From the NCBI RefSeq assembly GCF_050586345.1, contig NZ_JBOCEF010000014.1, positions 1-64,000 on the forward strand: a stretch of 64,000 nucleotides of DNA, written 5' to 3'. A program made the position numbers and the translations under genes. Shown piece after piece: positions 30,194 to 37,057 of the stretch. Origin of the DNA: JBOCEF01 sp050586345. Lineage in GTDB: Bacteria; Pseudomonadota; Alphaproteobacteria; Rhodobacterales; Rhodobacteraceae. The notes beneath the pieces were generated by a model. It saw only the letters and a list, made by a program, of their open reading frames with translations, was not told the origin of the DNA and did no database searches. Each line of letters opens with the position of its first letter. Within the stretch, counting starts at the first letter, position 1.

Positions 30194-30260
30194 GGCAGGC
30201 GCTTGCGATGTCGAGGGTGACCCCCGGTTCGCGCCGCCCCCCGCCGGCGCCCCCCGCCGG

Positions 30261-30968
30261 TCAGTAGGTGCGGATCAGGCCCACGAGGCGGCCCTGGATG
30301 CGGACCTTGTCCTCGGGGTAGCTGCGGGTCTCGTAGGCCGGGTTCGCCGCTTCGAGCGCGATCATCCCGCCCTTGCGGCGCAGGCGCTTCAGGGTCGCTT
30401 CCTGCTCCTCCACCAGCGCCACCACGATGTCGCCGTCATCGGCGCTGTCGCGCTGTTCGATCACCACCACGTCGCCGTCATGGATGCCCGCGTCGATCAT
30501 CGAGTCGCCCCGGACCTCGAGCGCGTAGTGTTCGTGCCCCGCGGCGAGCATCCCCGCCGGAGCGACGATATGCGAGGAGGCCTGCTGGATCGCCTCGATC
30601 GGCACGCCCGCGGCGATGCGGCCCATCAGCGGGATCGACCCCGCCAGCGCCGCGCGCTCCGCCGCGCTCATCACCCCCGGGGCGACGGCGGCCAGCGCCT
30701 CGTCCTCGGAGGCCGTCGCCGCGGTCCGCGGGCCGGGCGCGGCGACCTCCACGTCCTCGGGCAGGCGCAGCACCTCGATCGCGCGGGCGCGGTGCGGCAG
30801 GCGGCGGATGAAGCCGCGTTCCTCCAGCGCCGTGATCAGGCGGTGAATGCCGGACTTGGAGCGCAGGTCGAGCGCGTCCTTCATCTCGTCGAACGAGGGG
30901 GAGACCCCGTCTCTCTGCACGCGCTTGTGGATGAACACGAGCAGATCGCGCTGCTTTTTGGTGAGCAT
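30261..30968 (-). CDS. lexA: SOS repressor LexA
   Basis: A 235-residue repressor with an N-terminal winged helix (MLTKKQRDLLVFIHKRV, SKSGIHRLITALEERGFI) and a C-terminal S24 peptidase domain. The self-cleavage site is Ala120-Gly121, the catalytic serine is Ser156 in GDSM and the lysine is Lys194 in ATLKRL. It represses DNA-damage genes and is cut when RecA is activated. The promoter carries a LexA box, so it is autoregulated. It follows moeA, as usual in Rhodobacterales. Confidence 0.98.
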   Translation of the reverse strand: MLTKKQRDLLVFIHKRVQRDGVSPSFDEMKDALDLRSKSGIHRLITALEERGFIRRLPHRARAIEVLRLPEDVEVAAPGPRTAATASEDEALAAVAPGVMSAAERAALAGSIPLMGRIAAGVPIEAIQQASSHIVAPAGMLAAGHEHYALEVRGDSMIDAGIHDGDVVVIEQRDSADDGDIVVALVEEQEATLKRLRRKGGMIALEAANPAYETRSYPEDKVRIQGRLVGLIRTY

Positions 30969-31004
30969 GTCGCCTCCGGGTCGTCCTGCAAATCCCTCGC
31001 AGAC

Positions 31005-31033
31005 GTTCTACAGACGTTCCCCGTTTGTGTCAA
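31005..31033 (-). promoter_or_regulatory. lexA promoter with overlapping SOS box
   Basis: On the minus strand TTGACA (31033-31028), 17 bases, and TAGAAC (31010-31005) form a good promoter. GTTCTACAGACGTTC (31005-31019 on the plus strand) exactly matches the alphaproteobacterial LexA box GTTC-N7-GTTC and covers the minus-10 element and part of the spacer, so bound LexA would block RNA polymerase. Confidence 0.9.
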
Positions 31034-31069
31034 TCCGGGTTCGCAAAATACCCGCAAAGGTTGAGCAAT

Positions 31070-32263
31070 TCAGAGCCTTATGTACTCCGCCATCTCCCCC
31101 GCCGCCATCGCCGGGGCGCCCGCGGGGAACACCGCCAGCGCGTCCGCGTCGGCCAGCAGCGACAGCACCGAGCTGTCCTGCCGGTTGAACACCCGCAGGC
31201 GCGGGCCGTCCGGTCCGTCCTCGAGCGCGGCGCGCGCGTAGTGCTCGCGCCCCGCCGTCGCGGGAACGGCGGCGGCGAGCGGCGCGCGGGCGCGCGGCAG
31301 CGGCCCGGCGGGCAGCCCCGCGAAGGCGTCGAGCGCGGGGCGCAGGAACAGGTGGCCGCAGACCATGGCCGAGACCGGGTTGCCCGGCAGCCCGACCATC
31401 ATCGGCCCGTCCTTGATCCGCCCGGCCATCAGCGGTTTGCCGGGACGCATGGCGATCTTGTAGAAACTGAGGTCGAGGCCCCCTTCCCCGAACACCTCGG
31501 CCACCAGGTCATGATCCCCGACCGAGGCGCCGCCGAGCGTGACCACGAGGTCGGCGCCGCGCGACGCCTCCAGCGCCTCGGTCAGCGCCGCGCGGCTGTC
31601 GCGGGCGATGGGCAGCAGGCGCGGATCGGCGCCGTGGGCGCGCAGCATGGCATGGAGGCCGTAGGAGTTGGAGGACACGATCTGGTCCGGGCCGGGGGCC
31701 TGGCCCGGCTCGACCAGCTCGTCGCCGGTGGCGACCAGCGCGACGACCGGCTTGCGGCGCACGGGGACGGAGGCGTGGTTGAAGGCGGCGAGGAGCGCGA
31801 TGTCGGCGGGGCGCAGGCGGCGCACCGGCAGGGCCTGGCCCTCCTCGAAATCGAGGCCCGCGGGGCGGATGTTGGGCCCGGCGCCCAGGGTGGGCAGCAC
31901 GGTGATGCGGTCCCTCTCGCGGCGCACATCCTCCTGGATCACCACGTGGTCGGCGCCTTCGGGGACCGGGGCGCCGGTGAAGATGCGGATCGCCTCGCCG
32001 GGGCCGAGCGCCCGGCCCGCGCCTTCCCCGGCGCGGGATTCGGCGACCACGGTGAAGACCGCGCCGGGGCGCAGTTCGGCACCCTTCACCGCGTAGCCGT
32101 CCATGGCCGAGGCGGCGAAGGGCGGCTGGGTGCGCAGGGCGTGGACCGGACGCGCCAGAACGCGGCCCGCGGCCTCGGTCAGCGGGACGTCTTCCTCGCC
32201 CAGCACCTCGACCAGCGACAGGACCCGGGCCAGCGCCTCGGGGACCGGGAGCAGCGCGCTCAT
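31070..32263 (-). CDS. moeA: Molybdopterin molybdenumtransferase
   Basis: A 397-residue MoeA, which inserts molybdate into adenylylated molybdopterin. Family segments include SAMDGYAV, GEAIRIFTGAPVPEGAD, VSSNSYGLHAML, and the molybdopterin-binding core TLGGASVGDHDLV and MRPGKPLMAG, with GLPGNPVSAMV. The start overlaps the moaC stop by 4 bases (ATGA), so the two are translationally coupled. Confidence 0.97.
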   Translation of the reverse strand: MSALLPVPEALARVLSLVEVLGEEDVPLTEAAGRVLARPVHALRTQPPFAASAMDGYAVKGAELRPGAVFTVVAESRAGEGAGRALGPGEAIRIFTGAPVPEGADHVVIQEDVRRERDRITVLPTLGAGPNIRPAGLDFEEGQALPVRRLRPADIALLAAFNHASVPVRRKPVVALVATGDELVEPGQAPGPDQIVSSNSYGLHAMLRAHGADPRLLPIARDSRAALTEALEASRGADLVVTLGGASVGDHDLVAEVFGEGGLDLSFYKIAMRPGKPLMAGRIKDGPMMVGLPGNPVSAMVCGHLFLRPALDAFAGLPAGPLPRARAPLAAAVPATAGREHYARAALEDGPDGPRLRVFNRQDSSVLSLLADADALAVFPAGAPAMAAGEMAEYIRL

Positions 32264-32736
32264 TCCGCCTCGTAGCGGCCCGACTTGCCGCCCTCCTTGA
32301 ACGCCAGGCGCACATCGGTCAGGCGCATCGCCTTGTCGGCGGCCTTGACCATGTCATAGACGGTCAGCTGCGCGATGGTGACGGCGGTCAGCGCCTCCAT
32401 CTCCACCCCCGTCGGGCCGGTGGTCTTGACGGTCGCCTCGATCAGCACGCGGCTGGTCTCCGGGTCCGGCGTCAGCTCCACCGCCACCTTCGAGAGGGCC
32501 AGCGGGTGGCAGAGCGGGATCAGCTCGGCCGTCTTCTTGGCCCCCATGATCCCGGCGAGGCGCGCGACGGCGAGCACGTCGCCCTTCTTGGCCCGATTCT
32601 GGGTGATCAGCGCCAGCGTCTCGGGCGCCATCTCCACCGCGCCGCGGGCGATGGCGGTGCGGTGCGTCTCGGCCTTGTCCGAGACGTCGACCATGTGGGC
32701 GGCGCCCTTGTCGTCGAAATGGGTCAGCTGGCTCAT
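32260..32736 (-). CDS. moaC: Cyclic pyranopterin monophosphate synthase
   Basis: A 158-residue MoaC, acting after MoaA in the first stage of molybdenum cofactor synthesis. HMVDVSDKAETHRTA, AAKKTAELIPLCHPLALSKV-like, and GVEMEALTAVTIAQLTVYDM segments are present with the conserved LCHP. GAGGGAGA precedes the start. It heads the moaC-moeA unit. Confidence 0.97.
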   Translation of the reverse strand: MSQLTHFDDKGAAHMVDVSDKAETHRTAIARGAVEMAPETLALITQNRAKKGDVLAVARLAGIMGAKKTAELIPLCHPLALSKVAVELTPDPETSRVLIEATVKTTGPTGVEMEALTAVTIAQLTVYDMVKAADKAMRLTDVRLAFKEGGKSGRYEAE

Positions 32737-32894
32737 CTGGGTCTCCCTCGCGGGCCGGGCGCGCGCCCCGGCGCATGTTGCGGGCGACCCTGCCCCGGTT
32801 CGGGCGCGGGTTTCAAGCGGGCGGTTCGGGGGGGGCCGGGACGCCCTTCGGGGGCCTCGATGACGGCTAACGAAAAAACTGCGCCCGGAGAGGG

Positions 32895-32923
32895 TTGACG
32901 CCCGCCGCCCGGCCCCGTAACAA
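32895..32923 (+). promoter_or_regulatory. Promoter of the tRNA-Lys gene
   Basis: TTGACG (32895-32900) and TAACAA (32918-32923) with a 17-base spacer lie about 75 bases before the tRNA. Confidence 0.6.
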
Positions 32924-32999
32924 GCGCCCGTTCCCGGACGGAGCGGCTGCGGCGGCGCGGCGGGAACGGAGGCGGACGCGGAGACGCGGATGCCGGTGA

Positions 33000-33074
33000 G
33001 GGCGGGTAGCTCAGCGGTAGAGCGACTGACTTTTAATCAGTTGGCCGTGGGTTCGATCCCCACCCCGCTCACCA
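33000..33074 (+). tRNA. tRNA-Lys (anticodon UUU)
   Basis: A 75-nt cloverleaf. The acceptor GGGCGGG pairs with CCCGCTC (one G-U), the D-arm is GCTC-AGCGGTA-GAGC, the anticodon stem ACTGA/TCAGT encloses CTTTTAA with anticodon TTT at 33032-33034, the T-arm has GGTTCGATCC, and CCA is encoded at 33072-33074. Confidence 0.97.
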
Positions 33075-33597
33075 GTTTCGGACGGGGTCGGATGCAAGCG
33101 CATCCGGCCCCGTTTCCGTTTCGGGCGCCGGCCGCGCGGCCCCTCCCCGGCCCCTCCCCGGCGCGACTCGCCAGATGAACGTCAAAGCAATGTAAAATTG
33201 CAAATCGACGCCCCGCCTTTCGAGTCTCTTCAGCCCTTTGAAGTTTCCCTTCGAAACAGCGCCCGGGGCGCGGTTCATATGCGAATAAATCTGTACGAAA
33301 GGACAGGTTTCTGCACCGATAAGCCCGCCCGGTGTCCAGCTTGGGCGGGGACCCCCGGACCCCGCCGCGGTATCTATTGGTTAACGAAATCGCGACCCGA
33401 AGCGCCCCACGCTTCCCGGGCCGAGCGACACCGGACCAGGCCGCGCGACGCGCCGATGTTCCGCCCCTTCCCCCAGCGCCCCCGTGACGGCGCGGCCGGG
33501 GACCGGCGGGACCGCCCCCAGCAGGGCGCGCCGCAGCACCTTCCGGCCCGCCGCTCCACCGCCCGGCCGAACGGCCGCGAAGACCGGAGGGACCGCC
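33075..33597. other. 523-base gap between tRNA-Lys and a glycosyltransferase gene
   Basis: After the tRNA terminator and a duplicated GGCCCCTCCCC, the stretch 33170-33390 is clearly richer in AT than the flanks, with several short inverted and direct motifs but no ORF with a ribosome binding site. A copy of the tRNA 3-prime end that would mark an integration scar was not found. It may hold the promoter of the glycosyltransferase gene or a small RNA. Confidence 0.5.
33083..33120 (+). terminator. Rho-independent terminator of tRNA-Lys
   Basis: A 13-bp stem, CGGGGTCGGATGC (33083-33095) with 33100-33112 (one G-U pair), encloses AAGC and is followed by TTTCCGTTT. Confidence 0.9.
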
Positions 33598-34662
33598 ATG
33601 AAGACGAGACGCATCCTGCACCTGCTGGACGACGTCATGCCCGGCGCGCTGACGCGCACGCTGGCGCATCTCGAGACCGTCGCCCCGCATGTGCACGAGG
33701 TCCAGACGCTCGCCTTCGGCGACCGGCTGAGCGCGACCTCGGGGCATGACGTCATCGTCTCGCACCTGTCGGCCGAATGGCTGACCCCGCGCGCGGCGGC
33801 CGAGCTGCGCGCCGCCGTCCCGCACCTGCCGCTGGTCCATGTCGAGCACGCCCTCGCCCCCGGGCACCCGGCGGTGTCGCGCGGCCCGCACGGGATCGAG
33901 GCGCTGCGCGAGGTCTACAAGCGCTTCGACCGGGTGATCGCCTGCTCCGAGGCGCAGGCCGCCTGGCTGCTGGCCGAACGGCTGGTCCCGGACGGGCGCA
34001 TCGGGGTGATCCCGCCGGCCTCCGACCTGTCGGGCTTCGCCGCGCTGCCCCCCGCGGTGCGCCCCGCCCGGCGCTTCGGCGTGCTCGGGCGCCTCACCCG
34101 CCAGAAGGGCGTCGACATCGCCATCGCCGCCTTCCGCAAGCTCGAGAACCCGGGCCTGACCCTCGACATCATCGGCGCGGGGCCGATGCGCGACGCGCTG
34201 GTCGAGCAGGCCGCGGGCGATCCGCGGATCCGCTTCCACGGCCACGCGGTCGACCCGGTGCAGGCGATGCGCGGGCTCGACGCCGTGCTCGCCCCCTCGC
34301 GCTGGGAGGCCTACGGGCTCTCGACGCTCGAGGCCCGGGCCGCAGGGCGGATCGCCATCGCCTCGGGCGCCGGCGGGCTGCGCGACCAGGTCTGCGCCGG
34401 GGCGCGGCATGTCCCCGGGCTGACCGCCCGCGCCTGGACCGCCGCCATCTCGCGCGCCGCGACCGAGCCCGCGCCGGAATTCGAGATCGCCCGCGCCCGG
34501 GTCGAGGCCGACCGCGCCATGGACCGGTTCGAGACCCGCTGGGCGCTGACCCTCGACAGCCTTGCGCGCCATGCCCCGGCGCCGGCGAAGCGCGCCGCCC
34601 GCCCGGCGCCGCGGCTGCGCCCCGCGCGCCCGACGCTGACCCTCGTCGCCGCGCTCGGCTGA
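33598..34662 (+). CDS. GT4-family glycosyltransferase
   Basis: A 354-residue GT-B glycosyltransferase. The C-terminal Rossmann half shows GVLGRLTRQKGVDIAIAAFRKL, LDIIGAGPMRDAL, and the donor-binding acidic motif region APSRWEAYGLSTLEARAAG, typical of GT4. The N-terminal half has HVEHALAPGHPAVSRGP and VIACSEAQAAWL. The tail after about 320 is rich in Ala, Pro and Arg. CGGAGGGA precedes the ATG at 33598; the longer frame from 33484 is not needed. The product may be a surface glycan or lipopolysaccharide; no partner genes are adjacent. Confidence 0.9.
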   Translation: MKTRRILHLLDDVMPGALTRTLAHLETVAPHVHEVQTLAFGDRLSATSGHDVIVSHLSAEWLTPRAAAELRAAVPHLPLVHVEHALAPGHPAVSRGPHGIEALREVYKRFDRVIACSEAQAAWLLAERLVPDGRIGVIPPASDLSGFAALPPAVRPARRFGVLGRLTRQKGVDIAIAAFRKLENPGLTLDIIGAGPMRDALVEQAAGDPRIRFHGHAVDPVQAMRGLDAVLAPSRWEAYGLSTLEARAAGRIAIASGAGGLRDQVCAGARHVPGLTARAWTAAISRAATEPAPEFEIARARVEADRAMDRFETRWALTLDSLARHAPAPAKRAARPAPRLRPARPTLTLVAALG

Positions 34663-35231
34663 GCGCGGACCGGGCCGGACGCCGCCGCGCGCGGCGCCCG
34701 GTCCGTCGATCCGGAATTCCCGCGGGCGGTGTTCGCGTCCGCGGGATCCGTCCGGGCCCCCTTCCTGCGTCGCCGTCCCCCGGCCGCGACAGGACCCGCC
34801 CCTTTCATGCAGGGAAAGAGGGCTAGCGAGGGCAGCCCCGGGCGCACCGTCGCCCCCCCCCGACCCCAGGGGCGGCGCAGGGCGGTGGAGACCCCTTCCG
34901 CGCGCAAGCGCGCCTCGGGCGGCCAGGCCGCCATGCCGCGCAGTCTGTGGGGACGGCGCAGCATCCCGGGAGAGAGGCCGCGCGCGTGCGGAAGGGGTGC
35001 GTCCCTGCGGGACGCGCGACACGGATGGCCCCCGCGCGGCGCACGGGGGATTTCGGCATGAGCGGGGAACATTGCCGGGGAATGGGTCCGTTCTGCGGGA
35101 GCAGGCGATGGAGCCGGGGGCCAAGCCTAGGGACAGACCGCGGGATAAGCCGCGGGATGGGCCGTCGGACGGAATCCTGGCGGCGCGCCCGCGGAAGGCG
35201 GCCTGCGGGGCGCCGTGCCCGGCGCCGCGGC
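34663..35231. other. 569-base gap without a recognisable gene
   Basis: GC-rich sequence between a glycosyltransferase gene and a convergent response regulator gene. It contains short repeated motifs, such as CCGCGGGATAAG and CCGCGGGATGG near 35140-35160. No frame here has a ribosome binding site with protein-like composition. Confidence 0.5.
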
Positions 35232-35846
35232 TCAGAACAGCCCGGCCTCGCGCGCGCTGAGCGCCGCCTGGGTGCGGTTGGACACCCCGAGCTTGCGGTA
35301 GAGCGTCTTGACGTGGAGCTTCACCGTCGTCTCCTGGACCTCCAGGTCGCGGGCGATCTCCTTGTTCGACTTGCCCTCGCTGAGCCCCTCGAGAACCTGG
35401 TATTCCCGGCGCGAGAGCTTGTCGACCAGCGGGTGCGCCCCGGCCGGCTCCTCGGGCGCGGTCATGAACTCGATCGGGGCGTAGACCTCGCCCATCGCCA
35501 TGAAACGCACCGCGTTGACCAGCGACTTGGCAGAAAGCGTCTTGGGCAGGAACCCGGCGGCCCCGGCGTCGAGCGCGGCCTGCGCCTCGCGGCGCGTGGC
35601 GACGCCGCTGATCAGCGCCACCTTGCCGCCCGAGGCCCGCTGCATGTCGCGCAGCCCGTCGAGCCCGCGCATCCCCGGCATGTTGTAGTCGAGCAGCACC
35701 ACCTCGAACGGGTCGGTCCCGCGCACGAGCTCCATGGCGTCGTCGAAATCCGCGGCCGTCTGCACGTCCATGTCGCTTTCGGTCTCGAGGTACAGCCGCA
35801 GGGTGTCCCGCAGCAGGTCGTGATCGTCGGCGATCAGGATACGCAT
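35232..35846 (-). CDS. NarL/FixJ-type response regulator (REC-LuxR HTH)
   Basis: A 204-residue regulator. The N-terminal REC domain has Asp7-Asp8, phospho-acceptor Asp53 in VVLLDYNMPGM and Lys in FLPKTL. The C-terminal LuxR-type helix-turn-helix (about 140-200) has LSRREYQVLEGLSEGKSNKEIARDL and VKLHVKTLYRKLGVSNRTQA. It lies divergently next to an exported sulfite-oxidase-fold protein gene and a hybrid kinase gene, which very probably form its signalling circuit. The start lacks a strong ribosome binding site. Confidence 0.93.
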   Translation of the reverse strand: MRILIADDHDLLRDTLRLYLETESDMDVQTAADFDDAMELVRGTDPFEVVLLDYNMPGMRGLDGLRDMQRASGGKVALISGVATRREAQAALDAGAAGFLPKTLSAKSLVNAVRFMAMGEVYAPIEFMTAPEEPAGAHPLVDKLSRREYQVLEGLSEGKSNKEIARDLEVQETTVKLHVKTLYRKLGVSNRTQAALSAREAGLF

Positions 35847-36132
35847 CGTGTGGTCGTCCGTCGTTCGGGGCGGTGCGCTGAACTGGCGCAGCGGGAGACC
35901 ACGTTAATCGAGGAAACGGCCCCCGGACAAGCCTCGGGCGGCAAGGTGCGGAGCGCGCGCGCGCCGCGCCGTCCGGCCCGCACCAGATGCCCCGGCGCCG
36001 CAAGGCGGCAAGGCGGACCTGTCCGAAAGGGTAGGTCCCCTGTCCGTTAACGCGCGGGCGCCGCGAAGCGGCCATGCGTTAAGAACTGTTAAACCCTGTC
36101 CCGCACCCGGCCACAGATCCGAGGATCCGCCC

Positions 36133-36747
36133 ATGCACGCCCGCTGGAGGTCGCCCCCGCCCGCCCGGTCAACGCCCCGGCGCGCCGCCACCGCGCTCCG
36201 GGCCGCGCTCCGGGCCGCGCTCTGCGCCGCACTCGTCGCCGCGGCGCTCTGCGTCGCCGCGCCCCCGGCGCAGGCGCAGGCGCAGCAGGCGCAGCAGGCG
36301 CCCGCCCCCCTGCCCCAGCCCGAGGGCAAGGTGCTGCTGGTCGTGTCCGGCGCCATCGGGGTCGCCAATGTCGGCGGCAAGGCGATGTTCGACCGCGCCA
36401 TGCTCGAGGCGCTGGGAACCGAGAGCTTCACCACCCGCACCAACTGGACCGACGGGGCGGTGCGCTTCTCGGGGCCGCCGCTGCAGGCGTTGATGGAACG
36501 GCTGGGGGTCGCCGGGGGCGTCCTCATGGCCACCGCGATCAACGATTACATGATCGAGATGCCGGTCGCCGACGCGCGCGCGCCCGGGCCGATCCTGGCG
36601 CTGGAGATGGACGGCGCGCCGATGAGCGTGCGCGACAAGGGGCCGATCTGGATCGTCTACCCCTATGACGCGGACCCGGCCTGGCGCACCGAGGAGATCT
36701 ACGCCCGCTCGGTCTGGCAGCTCGACCGGCTCGAGATCGTCGACTAG
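36133..36747 (+). CDS. Exported sulfite-oxidase-fold (molybdopterin-domain-like) protein without cysteine
   Basis: A 204-residue protein with a long N-terminal signal (about 20-49, ending APPAQAQA). The mature part resembles small molybdopterin-dependent oxidoreductase-domain proteins: LLVVSGAIG, TTRTNWTDGAVRFSGPPLQALMERLGV, INDYMIEMPVADAR, VRDKGPIWIVYPYD. Real enzymes of this fold bind molybdenum through a cysteine, but the mature sequence here contains none, so it is probably not a redox enzyme. It sits between a NarL regulator gene and a hybrid kinase gene. A periplasmic sensing or kinase-modulating role is an inference. Confidence 0.75.
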   Translation: MHARWRSPPPARSTPRRAATALRAALRAALCAALVAAALCVAAPPAQAQAQQAQQAPAPLPQPEGKVLLVVSGAIGVANVGGKAMFDRAMLEALGTESFTTRTNWTDGAVRFSGPPLQALMERLGVAGGVLMATAINDYMIEMPVADARAPGPILALEMDGAPMSVRDKGPIWIVYPYDADPAWRTEEIYARSVWQLDRLEIVD

Positions 36748-36928
36748 GCCCCGCGCGGCCGCGGCGCCCGCGCGGGCGCGAGACGGGGCCGGCGGGACAT
36801 GTTTGGGGGATGTGCGCGCGCCGCGGCTGTGCCACATCTCGGGGACGGCCGCCCGCACGGGCGGGCGGAAGGGCGCGGGCGCCGCCGGGACGGCGGGCCG
36901 CGCGGAAGACGAGGGGAAGGACGCCGCG

Positions 36929-37057
36929 ATGCAGACGATGCCGACGCGCCGGGCCGCGCCGCCCCCCGACCGGGGATTCGAACGGGCCTGGAGGCGCCTG
37001 CGCGGCGCGCTCTGGCGCCGGATCATGGGCGCCGCGGGCCGCTCCGGGCGACCGTGA
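36929..37057 (+). CDS. Possible 42-residue basic peptide coupled to the hybrid kinase
   Basis: An ORF with a good GGGGAAGGA site starts at 36929 (MQTMPTRRAAPPP) and ends with a TGA that overlaps the GTG start of the kinase by 4 bases (GTGA). The peptide is arginine-rich and has an amphipathic WRRLRGALWRRIMG segment. It may be a coupling leader rather than a functional protein. Alternatively it belongs to the kinase N-terminus through a frameshift. Confidence 0.35.
   Translation: MQTMPTRRAAPPPDRGFERAWRRLRGALWRRIMGAAGRSGRP

Noticed and set aside
33075..33597. Integrated element at tRNA-Lys
   Set aside because: No integrase, no duplicated tRNA 3-prime end and no mobile genes are present.
33037..36075. 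1012-residue minus-strand ORF
   Set aside because: It runs opposite the GT4 gene and the tRNA and out of frame with the NarL regulator; no domain is recognisable.
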